64,000 bases of DNA, from positions 744,001 through 808,000 of the forward strand of contig NZ_CP060825.1 in the NCBI RefSeq assembly GCF_014489615.1, given 5' to 3'. Numbering within the stretch: position 1 is the first letter of the stretch; every line of letters begins with the position of its first letter. Made by a program: the position numbers and the translations under genes. Below the pieces are notes generated by a model. The model was not told where the DNA came from. It ran no database searches and saw only the letters and a list, made by a program, of their open reading frames with translations. This DNA is from Streptomyces genisteinicus. GTDB lineage: Bacteria; Actinomycetota; Actinomycetes; Streptomycetales; Streptomycetaceae. Shown here in pieces: positions 52,767-61,703 of this stretch.

Positions 52767-53852
52767 CTACTGGATCAGGTCGGTGTGGGGATGGTCGGGT
52801 GAGGTCGGACAGACGTAGATCTGCAGGTTGTCGGTGCTGCCGACGGCGACCTTGGTCGGCTGAGAGGGCCGCTGCCCGCAGCAGTAGCCGACGGCAGCGG
52901 CGGCGACGGCGGCCTCCCGGTCCTCGTGAGGTGCCCAGCTGTGTCCCTCGCCGCCGTCCCACTCGAAGGAGGCGACGGTCAGCAGGGGGACCATCCGCGC
53001 ATCGCAGACGGCGCAGTACCGGGGGCAGGGATCGGTGCGGCCCCAGGGCGGCCAGCCGCCGACCTTCCATCCGGGCGCCTCTGCCAGATGAATGTCGTAG
53101 AAGCCCCGCGGAGAGTCGGCGTGGGAGCTGTCCGGGTCGGCGCCTGCCGCCCGCCACCGGCTCCGGTCCTCCACCATCGACCGCTCCCGGGGGCTCAGAT
53201 CGAGGCTGTTGGGATACTCCGTGATCGCTTCCGGTGCCAGCGTGCACGGCTCGGGGACGTAGCCGTCGTCGTTCACCTCGTACGGCTCCGGCGGGGTGGC
53301 GAGGATGTCGGCCACCTCGGCCGCGGACCGCCAGAACAGGGCGGTCGACGGCTTGCAGTCCGGCTCGTGGTCGTAGGGACACCACAGCACCTGGAGCACG
53401 TCGGCCCCGGCGGGAGGCCGCAGCAGGGGCACGTCCCTCAGATACAGCTGGGCCACAGGCAGCAGGGGAACGGGACAGTCAGCCGGCTCCGGGAGGTCGG
53501 CGCCGAAACGCTCTTCCATCATCGTGGCGCAGCGCTCCCTGAGGGTCTGCTCTTCGGGCGTCATCGCGGGGCCGCCGTGATCAGCGTGCCGCCGGGCCAT
53601 GATGCGCCTGTCCAGTCGCACCTCGGCGGGCGGCCGGCGGAAGCCGCTGTCCAGGTGCAGGTGCGCGGCTTCGCAGTGCGGCCACGGCTCGTCGGCCGGC
53701 CACAGCAGGGGCCCTCCGACCGAGCTGTCCGCGGCCGACGGCGCCCCGGGACGGGGATGCAGCCGGACGGCGGGACGCGCCGACGGCGCGAGTTCGGGAA
53801 AGACCGCGGTGACGTCCACGGGCCGCGGCGGAGTAGTGCGTACGACAACCAT
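52767..53852 (-). CDS. DUF1963-like protein
   Basis: 361 residues. Resembles DUF1963/YwqG proteins: GGPLLWPADEPWPHCEA near the N-terminus, PLLPVAQLYLRDVPLLRPPA, LQVLWCPYDHEP, KVGGWPPWGRTDPCPRYC and a C-terminal DNLQIYVCPTSPDH. CxxC-like pairs (YCAVC; YCCGQ) may bind zinc. Function unknown; cytoplasmic. ATG at 53852 after CAGGATC; an upstream ATG in the same frame at 53882 is possible. Divergent from the ALF-repeat gene. Confidence 0.75.
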   Translation of the reverse strand: MVVVRTTPPRPVDVTAVFPELAPSARPAVRLHPRPGAPSAADSSVGGPLLWPADEPWPHCEAAHLHLDSGFRRPPAEVRLDRRIMARRHADHGGPAMTPEEQTLRERCATMMEERFGADLPEPADCPVPLLPVAQLYLRDVPLLRPPAGADVLQVLWCPYDHEPDCKPSTALFWRSAAEVADILATPPEPYEVNDDGYVPEPCTLAPEAITEYPNSLDLSPRERSMVEDRSRWRAAGADPDSSHADSPRGFYDIHLAEAPGWKVGGWPPWGRTDPCPRYCAVCDARMVPLLTVASFEWDGGEGHSWAPHEDREAAVAAAAVGYCCGQRPSQPTKVAVGSTDNLQIYVCPTSPDHPHTDLIQ

Positions 53853-54038
53853 GGCGGTGATCCTGCCAGCGGACACCGACACCCCCTGCCGGCGACGGGG
53901 CTGCCCTCCGGCACACGGCCTCGGCGCCGACGGCCTCGGTCGCCCCCCACCGCATCGGGTCGACGGCCGCTGTCAGTCCCGTACGGCAGCATCAGCGATG
54001 CGGACGCCATGAGGCGGCCCCAACTCAACCCTGCAGCA

Positions 54039-54656
54039 ATGGAAATGGAGCGTTTCTTCTTGCGATCGCATCGCGTAGTCCCCGGCATCGCCGTCGGCAT
54101 CCTCGCCCCGGCACTCCTGCTCGCCACCCCGTACGCCGCCGCCGCGGCGGCACCGCCCGCAGTGACGGTGCCGTCGGTGTCGTCGGCGTCCTCGACGGCG
54201 GAAGATCCTGACACCGACGACCTGAGGGTGGCCATAGCCAGGATCCTCGCCGACCCCGACAGCGGCCGGCGTGTGACCCGGGAAGCCAACGCCCTGCTGG
54301 ACGCCGACGACCCCGCGGCGATGCGCGCCTGGCTGGAGACCGGGTACCGCATCGCCCAGGGCGAGGACGACCGCGTCGCCATCTCGGGCCTGCTCGCCGA
54401 CCCCGACAGCGGCCGTCGCGTCATCGCCGAGGTCAACGCCCTCCTGGACGCCGACGACACCGACGCGATGCGCGCCTGGCTGGAGACCGGCTACCGCATC
54501 GCCCAGGCCGAGGACGACCGCGTCGCCATCGCGCGCCTCCTCGCCGACCCCACCATCAGCCCGGCCCTGCGTGCGGCGGCCAACGCCGCACTCGACGACA
54601 ACACACCGGAGGCACTGCGCCACTTCCTGGAAGTCGGCAGGTACGAGCTCGTCTGA
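54039..54656 (+). CDS. Secreted ALF-repeat protein
   Basis: 205 residues. Signal peptide (VVPGIAVGILAPALLLATPY, then AAAAA), a Ser/Thr/Val linker, then about three ALF-type repeats of ~50 residues, each of the form LADPDSGRRV...NALLDADD..AMRAWLETGYRIAQ..DD. Repeats 1 and 2 are near-identical; repeat 3 has diverged (LADPTISPALRAAANAALDD). ALF repeats occur in secreted Streptomyces proteins and as stalks of toxins; here there is no toxin domain. ATG start among 54009, 54039 and 54045; RBS unclear. Confidence 0.72.
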   Translation: MEMERFFLRSHRVVPGIAVGILAPALLLATPYAAAAAAPPAVTVPSVSSASSTAEDPDTDDLRVAIARILADPDSGRRVTREANALLDADDPAAMRAWLETGYRIAQGEDDRVAISGLLADPDSGRRVIAEVNALLDADDTDAMRAWLETGYRIAQAEDDRVAIARLLADPTISPALRAAANAALDDNTPEALRHFLEVGRYELV

Positions 54657-54885
54657 CCGGCACACCACAGCGATGACACGAGGACCGACCGTGCGACCCT
54701 CATCGGGGGCTCGGCCGTAAGAGCTGTGGGCGAGCCTGCCGTTGCCCCTGTGCCGGCGGGCCGCCCACCGCTGCTGCACCGATGGCGTCTTCCGGGTCAG
54801 CCGGGCGCGGCCGCGTCGAGCGCCGGCTCCCGGGAGACCGCGGGGGTGCCGCTGCCCCGTCGGGGCCCACCGCCCTGCTCCGCCT

Positions 54886-57735
54886 TCAGCTCTGGTGATC
54901 TGTCGCGATCGGCCCGGACCAGAGCTGGGGTGGTGACGCATCCGGGTCGTCCGCCGCCTGATGCGTGTGCAGCAGCTTGCCGCGCGCGATGCGGTGCAGC
55001 AGGTCCCAACCGCGGTGGGTGATCACCGTGTCGGGCCAGTGCGACGGCCCCTGCGACAGACCGTGCTCCTTGTTGAAGCGGGCGACCGCCTGACTGGTGG
55101 CTGTGCCGTAGTGATCGCTGTCCACCACCCAGCCCGGCAGGTAGCCGGCCTGCTTGAGGACCGCTTGGAACTGTCGCACGCCGGGATGCGTGCGCCCGGG
55201 CAGCAGTCTGCGTGGGAAGGGCGGGGGGACGAACCGGTTTCCTTCGCTCTCGAAGGCGATGCGGAGCCGCTGGCCCGCCCGCAGGTCGAAAGGTACAGGC
55301 AGGTCGTTGGCTTCGACGATGCTTGCCCAGCGCACGCCGTAGCGCGTGGCGATGCTGTAGACGGTGTCGTCGTCCTTGACGACGTATACCGCGTGATCGT
55401 GGGACGAGGGCGCCCGGCGTCTCCTGTCGAGCCCTCCGTTACCGGGCCACCAGAATGTCAACGCCTGCCAGACGGTCTCCTGCTGTGCGCTGCGCAGGCT
55501 CTTCAGTGCCTCAGCGACTTCTCTGGGCCGGCGGGCGTCGTGCTCCAGCCGCTGGGCGCATCCGGTCAGCGAGCGTTCTTCGAGGGCGATCACCAGGCGG
55601 GCCTGACGGTAGGCGTCCCAGTCGCGGACCACTGCATCGAGGACTCGGTTGGTCCGGATTCCGGCTGACAGTGTCTCCAGTGAGGCGATGAGCGCTGTCA
55701 CGTCGGCCACGGAGCGGTCGTCGACACTGCACACCAGGTCGGCCTTGACCGGCAGGATGGTGTCGAAGGCCCTCGCCAGGTGGGCGATGTCGAGCGGTGG
55801 ATGGGTGCGCCACAGCATGGGCAGCGCCGTGTCGGCGGTGAACGGCGAGCGGCCTGCGTCCAGGTGGCTGAGCATGGTGCCGGTATGGCCGGGTGGGCGG
55901 TCGCGCACCGTGTTCCACAGGACGTGTGCGGCGTTGGTGATCTGACCCGCCTCGTCGAGCACCTGGACGAGGTGGGCGACGTCGTCGGGGGCAGAGGTAC
56001 GGACGGCCTCGTCGAGGAGGGCGGGCATGCCCTGGCGGCCCGAGGAGGCGTCGAGTGTGCGGGTGATCTCGACGAACTCCGCACCGGTCCGCAGCCGGGC
56101 CGCTTCCAGGGCTGCGGCCAGTGCGTGCTGGTGCTGTCCCACGGCCAGCAGGTGGGTGATGAGCTGGCTGGTCTCGGTGACGGTGCTGTTCTGGACGGCC
56201 AGACGGCGTCCCAGTGCCGCTGCGTCGGTGAGGCGCACCAGTTGCAGGGCAGCGATGAGTTCGCCCGTGTGCTCGGGTCCGCGGTGCCTTATGCCGGTGT
56301 GGAAGATGTCCTCAGCGATGCGCCGGTGGCCGTCCCGGTAGAGCCAGGTGATCATCTCGGCGGTGTCGGTGGCGGTGCGGCTGCGGGCGGCCGAGGTGAT
56401 CAGTTCCAGCGCGTGCCGGGTGTGCTGCTGTTCATGCATGCCCTCGAAGAGGTGGATGACATCGGCGATCAGCCGGTGTTGTGCCAGGGCACGCATGACG
56501 GGCTCGAGGAACGCGTCGAGTTCGCCCCGGCAGGCAAGATCTGCCAGGTCGAGGGTCTCGTCGAGACCGCGCGTGACGGCGAATGCCGACAGCAAGGCGG
56601 TGGCGTGTTCGCGCAGACCGGTGCGGATCAGGATGGTGGCCAGGCGCACGGTCTCCGCGGCGGACTTGAGTTCAGCTGTGAGCCGCAGCAGGGCCACCGC
56701 GCCCTCCTCGGCGGGCGTGACCAGGAGCTGCTCAAGGAGGTCGGCGCATTCCTGGACGGTGCGGGCGGCTACGAAGGCGGGGAGTGCGGCCTCGATGTGG
56801 CGCTGGCGACCGGCCTGGAAGAGGGCGACGAACAGCCGCACCAGGTCGGCGACCGGGCGGTGCTGCAGGGCAGTGTGGACCATCTCGGTCGCGGTGGCCG
56901 GACGGTGTTCGCTCAACGTGCCGATTTGCGCCACCAGCACCGGCACGGCCACGGTGCGGGATGCGTCCAGGGCACGGGCGACGTCCGGGATCGGGGTGTG
57001 GCCTTCAGGCGCAGGCTGGTACGCGTTGTTGCGGGCGAACGGCCAGGAGCCCAGGCTGTTGCGGCACAGGCTCTGCGGGCGGGGACGGCCCTTGCGCTGC
57101 AGCCGCCGGGCGAGCTGGTCGAAGACGGCGTCCAAATCGAGGAACTTGTTCGGCGAGGCGACGCCGCCGCGCAACACGTCGAGAAGCTCGCCGGTGAAGG
57201 CGGTGTGGGGCTCGCCGGGCGGGGACAGGGCCACTGCGGTCTCCGCAGCGGCCGCCATCAGATAGGTGCCGTCGATCTCGGCGAGTGCCGCGACCGACTC
57301 GGACTGCACACCGAAGGCACGGGCGCTGTAGCAGCAGTCGAGGATCACGATCCGGCGAGCGGCGCCGCTGGTCTCGATGGACCGCTTGATCCACTCGTAG
57401 GGCACAGCCGTGTCGAAGACGGAGTCCCGGTCGCTGTCGGGCACAGCCAGGTGCAGCAGGCCGGTACCCGGGTCGATGAGCCCGTGACCTGCGTAGTAGA
57501 CCAGCAGGGTGTCCGTGGCCTCACGGGCGGCCGCCCGGACGGCAGCGGACACCACCCGTGGGGAGGCCGGATCCACCAGCGTCTGGCAGTGCTCCGCGGC
57601 CACATGCAGTACCGGGTCGCCGAACAGGCTCCGTAATGCGGGAACATTGGCCTGCACCGCCGGGAGGTCGTCCAGTGCGGCAAAGGTGCCGGCCCCTATC
57701 AGCACCGCCCTGGACGCGGGCGCCGGATCGTGCAT
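54886..57735 (-). CDS. Caspase-like (C14) protein with helical repeats, LysM and peptidoglycan-binding C-terminus
   Basis: 949 residues. Residues ~8-240 form a caspase fold: catalytic His84 in VYYAGHG and Cys135 in ILDCCYSA, so the dyad is intact. The middle (~300-760) is alpha-helical, built of ~35-40-residue units without a recognisable family. Residues ~782-828 are a LysM domain (VYVVKDDDTVYSIATRYG) and ~849-905 a peptidoglycan-binding (PG_binding_1-like) domain (VRQFQAVLKQAGYLPGW). No signal peptide. The ATG at 57735 lies 5 bp after the EACC1 stop, so they form one operon. EACC1-linked caspases are effectors of bacterial conflict systems. The wall-binding tail is unusual. Confidence 0.85.
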   Translation of the reverse strand: MHDPAPASRAVLIGAGTFAALDDLPAVQANVPALRSLFGDPVLHVAAEHCQTLVDPASPRVVSAAVRAAAREATDTLLVYYAGHGLIDPGTGLLHLAVPDSDRDSVFDTAVPYEWIKRSIETSGAARRIVILDCCYSARAFGVQSESVAALAEIDGTYLMAAAAETAVALSPPGEPHTAFTGELLDVLRGGVASPNKFLDLDAVFDQLARRLQRKGRPRPQSLCRNSLGSWPFARNNAYQPAPEGHTPIPDVARALDASRTVAVPVLVAQIGTLSEHRPATATEMVHTALQHRPVADLVRLFVALFQAGRQRHIEAALPAFVAARTVQECADLLEQLLVTPAEEGAVALLRLTAELKSAAETVRLATILIRTGLREHATALLSAFAVTRGLDETLDLADLACRGELDAFLEPVMRALAQHRLIADVIHLFEGMHEQQHTRHALELITSAARSRTATDTAEMITWLYRDGHRRIAEDIFHTGIRHRGPEHTGELIAALQLVRLTDAAALGRRLAVQNSTVTETSQLITHLLAVGQHQHALAAALEAARLRTGAEFVEITRTLDASSGRQGMPALLDEAVRTSAPDDVAHLVQVLDEAGQITNAAHVLWNTVRDRPPGHTGTMLSHLDAGRSPFTADTALPMLWRTHPPLDIAHLARAFDTILPVKADLVCSVDDRSVADVTALIASLETLSAGIRTNRVLDAVVRDWDAYRQARLVIALEERSLTGCAQRLEHDARRPREVAEALKSLRSAQQETVWQALTFWWPGNGGLDRRRRAPSSHDHAVYVVKDDDTVYSIATRYGVRWASIVEANDLPVPFDLRAGQRLRIAFESEGNRFVPPPFPRRLLPGRTHPGVRQFQAVLKQAGYLPGWVVDSDHYGTATSQAVARFNKEHGLSQGPSHWPDTVITHRGWDLLHRIARGKLLHTHQAADDPDASPPQLWSGPIATDHQS

Positions 57736-57740
57736 GTCCG

Positions 57741-58103
57741 CTACGCCTGCTCCCGCTCCCATTCGGCAAGCAGGCGCCGGGCCTCCTCGTCCGCTGCTCC
57801 GGTCAGGACGATCCGGGTCCCGTCGGAGCGTTCGATGACGAGTGTCGGCGTCTGCGGCCGGCTGCGCCGCCATGCGGCGATCGCCACCCCGAGCGAAGCG
57901 GCGTTGAAGCCCGTCCCGAGCACCAGGCCGAGCACGTCGATGAGGCCGCCCTGCGCCCCGGGGACAGTCGTGGCGCCAGGCCTCAAGACGGGGCGAGCGT
58001 GTCGACGGCATGCCGAGTCGGCCAGCAGCCACTCGTACAGCGACCGCAGGTGCTTCTCCGCATCGGCAGTCTCTTCCCCGTCGACGCCGATCACGACGTC
58101 CAC
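57741..58103 (-). CDS. Effector-associated constant component EACC1
   Basis: 120 residues. Alpha/beta small protein of the EACC1 type: LRSLYEWLLADSACRRHARP, then a hydrophobic helix GLIDVLGLVLGTGFNAASLGVAIAAW (written here as two blocks: GLIDVLGLVLGTGF and NAASLGVAIAAW) and PTLVIERSDGTRIVLTGA. EACC1 proteins are constant partners of variable effectors (caspases, peptidases, others) in actinobacterial conflict systems and may tether or keep them inactive. The GTG at 58103 with a GAGGAG RBS 9 nt upstream is chosen; TTG 58112 is the alternative. Heads the operon with the caspase gene. Confidence 0.8.
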   Translation of the reverse strand: MDVVIGVDGEETADAEKHLRSLYEWLLADSACRRHARPVLRPGATTVPGAQGGLIDVLGLVLGTGFNAASLGVAIAAWRRSRPQTPTLVIERSDGTRIVLTGAADEEARRLLAEWEREQA

Positions 58104-58250
58104 AACCACCAACTCCTCATATCGCGACCTGCGTTCACTCTTCCAGACGTTCCGTCACCTCCGGTGGTTCCCGGCCATATGTCCGCATGCGGGTCCATGA
58201 CCGAGCGCGGCGGCACGGTGGGCCGGATACCGGGGCGAGCCCGCGAAGGG

Positions 58251-58335
58251 CCCGGCGCTTTCGCGCCGGGGCCCTGATGCGAGGGGTGCGCCGATCCGGT
58301 GCGGCGCACCGCCGGCCGGGTTCCGGCGGTGTGCC
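58251..58335 (-). terminator. Two hairpins after the GH92 gene
   Basis: GGCGCACCGCCGG/CCGGCGGTGTGCC (58303-58335, one G-T pair) begins 7 bp after the mannosidase stop. A second stem, CCCGGCGC-TTTC-GCGCCGGG (58251-58270), follows. Both lie upstream of the EACC1 promoter. Confidence 0.65.
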
Positions 58336-58341
58336 GTCGCT

Positions 58342-61300
58342 CTAGACGAGCGTCATCGCGTAGATCTCGACGCGGGAGTCGTCCGGCAGCGAGACCGAAC
58401 GGACCGTCTTGCCCCCGTCGAGCTCGGCGGCCGTACCGAAGAGCCGGATGGACGGCCCGTCGACACCGCTGCCCCGCTTGATGCGGTGCGGCATGTCGAG
58501 GACGACCGTGCTGCCGGTCGGCGCGGAGCCCGCCCAGTCGCCGAACGTCACCGGCGCCTCCGTGCTGCTGCCGTCCGTGTAGTGCACGGTCAGTGTGGTG
58601 GTCACAGGACCGTTGTGCGCCGAGCCGACCAGCCGCAGCGCACTGTGCTGTCCGGCGGGCAGCAGGAGGGCCTGCCCGCTTGCTTCGAGGAAGTTGTCCG
58701 CCGTGCCGGTGGGATCCGGCGCGTCGTAGGTCACCCCGTCCCAGGTGACCGGCCCCGCCTTCGGCAGCAGGTCGCCGTCATAGCTCCAGCCGTGTCCGTC
58801 GAAGTCGCCCTCGCCGGAGTTCGCCACCGTGGCCGTGCCGTCGTGGCCGAGGTCCGCGCGCAGGTCCACTGCGCACTGCCCGTTCTCCTCGCTCGCGCAG
58901 GTCGTGGCGGCTCCCACCGTGACAGTGGCCTTGCGGGTGACCGAGTTGGCCCCGCGGCCCGCGACCTTCACCTCCACCGGGTAGGACCCGGCGGCGACGC
59001 CCGGCGGCACGGTGATCTCGAGTGACACCTTCTTCTGCACCGGAAGGTGTCCGGAATCGATCACCAGGGGTGAACGCGGTGCCGTCGTGGCCGTCCAGCC
59101 GCTGGGCGCCTTCGCCGTGACCGACACGCTCAGCGTGCCGGGTGCCTGCCCGAGGACGTCCAGCGTGAACTTCGCGGTCTGCGCGGTGTCGCCCGTGGGG
59201 ACGACCGCCGACGCGGGCCGCAGCGACGCGTCGACGTGCTTGCGGCGGTCGGGGGACGCCTGGTTGACGGAGGGCGGCTGGGCGCGCTTGCCCGTACCCC
59301 AGGAGGAGGGGGAGGTTCCGAGCCGGTGGGCCAGCTTTCCGCCGTGCGCGAGCCTGTTCCAGCTCAGCCAGGTCTGGGGTACGTCCCTGCCGTTCAGGGC
59401 CACGCTCTGCACGTACCGCTTCGTGTCGCTCGCTCCGGGCGCCTCGATCCTCAGCGTGCCGCCCTGGCCCTTGGCGCCAGAGGCCTTGGGATAGCTGCCG
59501 ATGCGGACGGTCGCCGACGCGAACTGCGGGCTGGACACGGCCAGGAAGTCCCCGCCGCTCATGGTCGGGTAGAGGCCGAGGGAGGAGAAGACGTACCAGG
59601 CCGACATGGTGCCCAGGTCGTCGTTCCCCGTCATCCCGTCCGGCCCGTCGGTGAACAGCGTCATCGCCGCCCGCACCACGGTCGCGGTCTTCGCCGGGGC
59701 GCCGACCCAGTTGTACATGTACGGGGCGTGCAGGTCCGGCTCGTTGTTCGGGTTGTACGTCGGCTTTCCGTAGTAGTCGTAGGGCTGGGAGATCCAGTCG
59801 TTCCGAGCGGTGCCCGCCGGGTCGGTGAGCAGCTTGTCGTGGACGAAGAAGGAGTCGAGCCGCTTCTCGGTGGCGCTCCGGCCGCCCATCAGGCCGACGA
59901 GACCGGCCGGGTCCTGCGGCACCAGCCACTGGTACTGGTACGCGCCGCCCTCGTGGAACTGGTGCGCCGCCTCGACCGGGTCGTACGGCGTGAGCCAGGT
60001 GCCGTCGGCCGTCCGCGGGCGGAACTGCTGGATCGAGGAGTCCCACAGGTTCCGGTACCACTGCCCGCGCGCCGCGAACATCCTGGCGTCCGCCTTGTGT
60101 CCGAGCCGGTCGGCCATCAGCGCGAGCGACGCGTCGGCGGCGGAGTACTCCATCGTCGCCGACGCCGGGTGCTTGCAGTCGTTGTCGCCGCCCTTGTCCG
60201 CGCAGTCCTTGCCGAGTTCGAGACCTGACGGGATGTAGCCGCGCTCGGTGTAGTGGTCCGATCCCGAGCGTCCGTTGTACGGCGAGTCGGCGGGCGGGGT
60301 GCTGGTGGCGTTCTTCCTCAGCAGCGCGTAGGTCTCCGCCTCGTGGCCGGCGAGCAGACCCTTCGACCACGCCTCGACGAGGAAGGGCGTGACCGGGTCA
60401 CCGGTCATGATGTTGGTCTCGCTGTTGGCGAGCGCCCAGCGGGGCAGCCAGCCGCCGTCCCGGCCTGCCGCGACGACCGACAGCGCGACGTCCCGGGCGA
60501 CCTTCGGCTCCAGCAGCTGCAGGAGCTGGTTCTGCGGCCGGTAGGTGTCCCAGAGCGAGAAGTTCTGATACGGCGTGTAGTCCTTCGCCGTGTGCGTCCT
60601 GTTGTCGAACCCCTGGTACCTGCCGTCCACGTCACCGGCGAGGTTCGGGTGCAACTGGCTGTGGTACAGCGCGGTGTAGAAGGCCTTCTGCCGGTCCGCC
60701 GTGCCTCCGCCGACCCGGATGGAGTCCAGCTGCTTCCTCCAGGTGTCCTGCAGCGCCGCGCGTGTGGCGTCGAAGTCGAAGGAATTCCCGGTCTCCGCGG
60801 CCAGGTTCTTGCGGGCGCCCTCCATGCCGGTGTAGGACAGCCCCACCTTCAGGACGGCGTCCCGGTCGGTGGTGGCGTCGAAGGTCACCCAGGCGCCCTT
60901 CTGGCCGTCTCCCCCGGCGTCGCGGGTGCCGGGCTCGGGGACGGCGCCGTCCCACGTTCCGTAGGCCTTGAACGGCCGGTCGAAGGTGGCGCTGAAGTAC
61001 ACCGTGTGCTCATCGTGTCCGGCGCAGAAGCCCCCGGCGTGCACCCGGCCCTCGATGGTGCGGTCACCGACGACGTGCACCTCGGAGTCCAGCACGGGCT
61101 GGTTGGCCTTGCCCGTGTTGAACAGGACGTTGGCCGAACCGGTGGAGGGGAAGGTGTAGCGCTGCCACCCGGTGCGCTCGGTGGCGGTGAGTTCCGCGTC
61201 GATGCCGTACTTCTTCAGCCCCACCCGGTAGTAGCCGGGAGCGGCCTGCTCGTCGTCGTGGCTGTACGGGGAGCGGTAGGCGTTCGGATCCACGGAGTCG

Positions 61301-61659
61301 ACCGCGCCCGTGGTCGGCATGACGGGCAGCTCGCCCATGACGCCGCAGCCCACGCCGGACAGGTGGGTCTGGCTGAAGCCGTAGATCGAGTCCTGCTGGT
61401 AGTCGTAGCCGCCCTGGCCGCCGGTGTCCGGACTGACCTGGACCATGCCGAACGGCGCGCTCGCCCCGGGGAAGGTGTTGCCGAAGTTCTGGGTTCCGAC
61501 GAACGGATTGACCAGTTCAATCGGTTCCGCGTCCGCGGCTGCGTCCGCGGCGGCGGGCTGGGCGATGCCGACCACTCCGCCACTCACGAGTACGGCGGCC
61601 ATCAGACCTGCTGCTAGACCGGTAGCACGGGGACGGAACGGTCTGAAAGCAAACCGCAT
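58342..61659 (-). CDS. Secreted GH92 family alpha-mannosidase
   Basis: 1105 residues. Calcium-dependent exo-alpha-mannosidase acting on N-glycans or yeast mannan. The signal peptide (LAAGLMAAVLVSGGVVGIAQ, then PAAADA) is followed by the GH92 domains: NPFVGTQNFGNTFPGASAPF, FSQTHLSGVGCG, FSLWDTYRPQNQL, HEGGAYQYQWLVPQD and GNDDLGTMSAWYVFSSLGLY with the catalytic Asp/Glu residues. The C-terminus (~810 on) has an NPCBM-associated NEW3-like domain and a jelly-roll module, usual in actinobacterial GH92. ATG at 61659 with an AAGGGA RBS. A LacI operator lies 31 bp upstream. Confidence 0.93.
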   Translation of the reverse strand: MRFAFRPFRPRATGLAAGLMAAVLVSGGVVGIAQPAAADAAADAEPIELVNPFVGTQNFGNTFPGASAPFGMVQVSPDTGGQGGYDYQQDSIYGFSQTHLSGVGCGVMGELPVMPTTGAVDSVDPNAYRSPYSHDDEQAAPGYYRVGLKKYGIDAELTATERTGWQRYTFPSTGSANVLFNTGKANQPVLDSEVHVVGDRTIEGRVHAGGFCAGHDEHTVYFSATFDRPFKAYGTWDGAVPEPGTRDAGGDGQKGAWVTFDATTDRDAVLKVGLSYTGMEGARKNLAAETGNSFDFDATRAALQDTWRKQLDSIRVGGGTADRQKAFYTALYHSQLHPNLAGDVDGRYQGFDNRTHTAKDYTPYQNFSLWDTYRPQNQLLQLLEPKVARDVALSVVAAGRDGGWLPRWALANSETNIMTGDPVTPFLVEAWSKGLLAGHEAETYALLRKNATSTPPADSPYNGRSGSDHYTERGYIPSGLELGKDCADKGGDNDCKHPASATMEYSAADASLALMADRLGHKADARMFAARGQWYRNLWDSSIQQFRPRTADGTWLTPYDPVEAAHQFHEGGAYQYQWLVPQDPAGLVGLMGGRSATEKRLDSFFVHDKLLTDPAGTARNDWISQPYDYYGKPTYNPNNEPDLHAPYMYNWVGAPAKTATVVRAAMTLFTDGPDGMTGNDDLGTMSAWYVFSSLGLYPTMSGGDFLAVSSPQFASATVRIGSYPKASGAKGQGGTLRIEAPGASDTKRYVQSVALNGRDVPQTWLSWNRLAHGGKLAHRLGTSPSSWGTGKRAQPPSVNQASPDRRKHVDASLRPASAVVPTGDTAQTAKFTLDVLGQAPGTLSVSVTAKAPSGWTATTAPRSPLVIDSGHLPVQKKVSLEITVPPGVAAGSYPVEVKVAGRGANSVTRKATVTVGAATTCASEENGQCAVDLRADLGHDGTATVANSGEGDFDGHGWSYDGDLLPKAGPVTWDGVTYDAPDPTGTADNFLEASGQALLLPAGQHSALRLVGSAHNGPVTTTLTVHYTDGSSTEAPVTFGDWAGSAPTGSTVVLDMPHRIKRGSGVDGPSIRLFGTAAELDGGKTVRSVSLPDDSRVEIYAMTLV

Positions 61660-61689
61660 GGGGTACTTCCCTTCAACTCCTGGCACTTC

Positions 61690-61703
61690 TGACAACGTTG
61701 TCA
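61690..61703. promoter_or_regulatory. LacI-type operator TGACAACGTTGTCA upstream of GH92
   Basis: A perfect 14-bp palindrome 31-44 bp upstream of the GH92 start, containing the same 12-bp core as the site at 3580-3591 between the ROK kinase and LacI genes. Confidence 0.75.

Noticed and set aside
55780..57636. 618-codon plus-strand frame inside the caspase gene
   Set aside because: Antisense to the caspase and helical region; no coherent domain and shadow-type composition.
60253..61617. 454-codon open frame antisense to the GH92 gene
   Set aside because: The opposite strand has unmistakable GH92 motifs over the same bases; the antisense product is Val/Gly/Arg low-complexity sequence.
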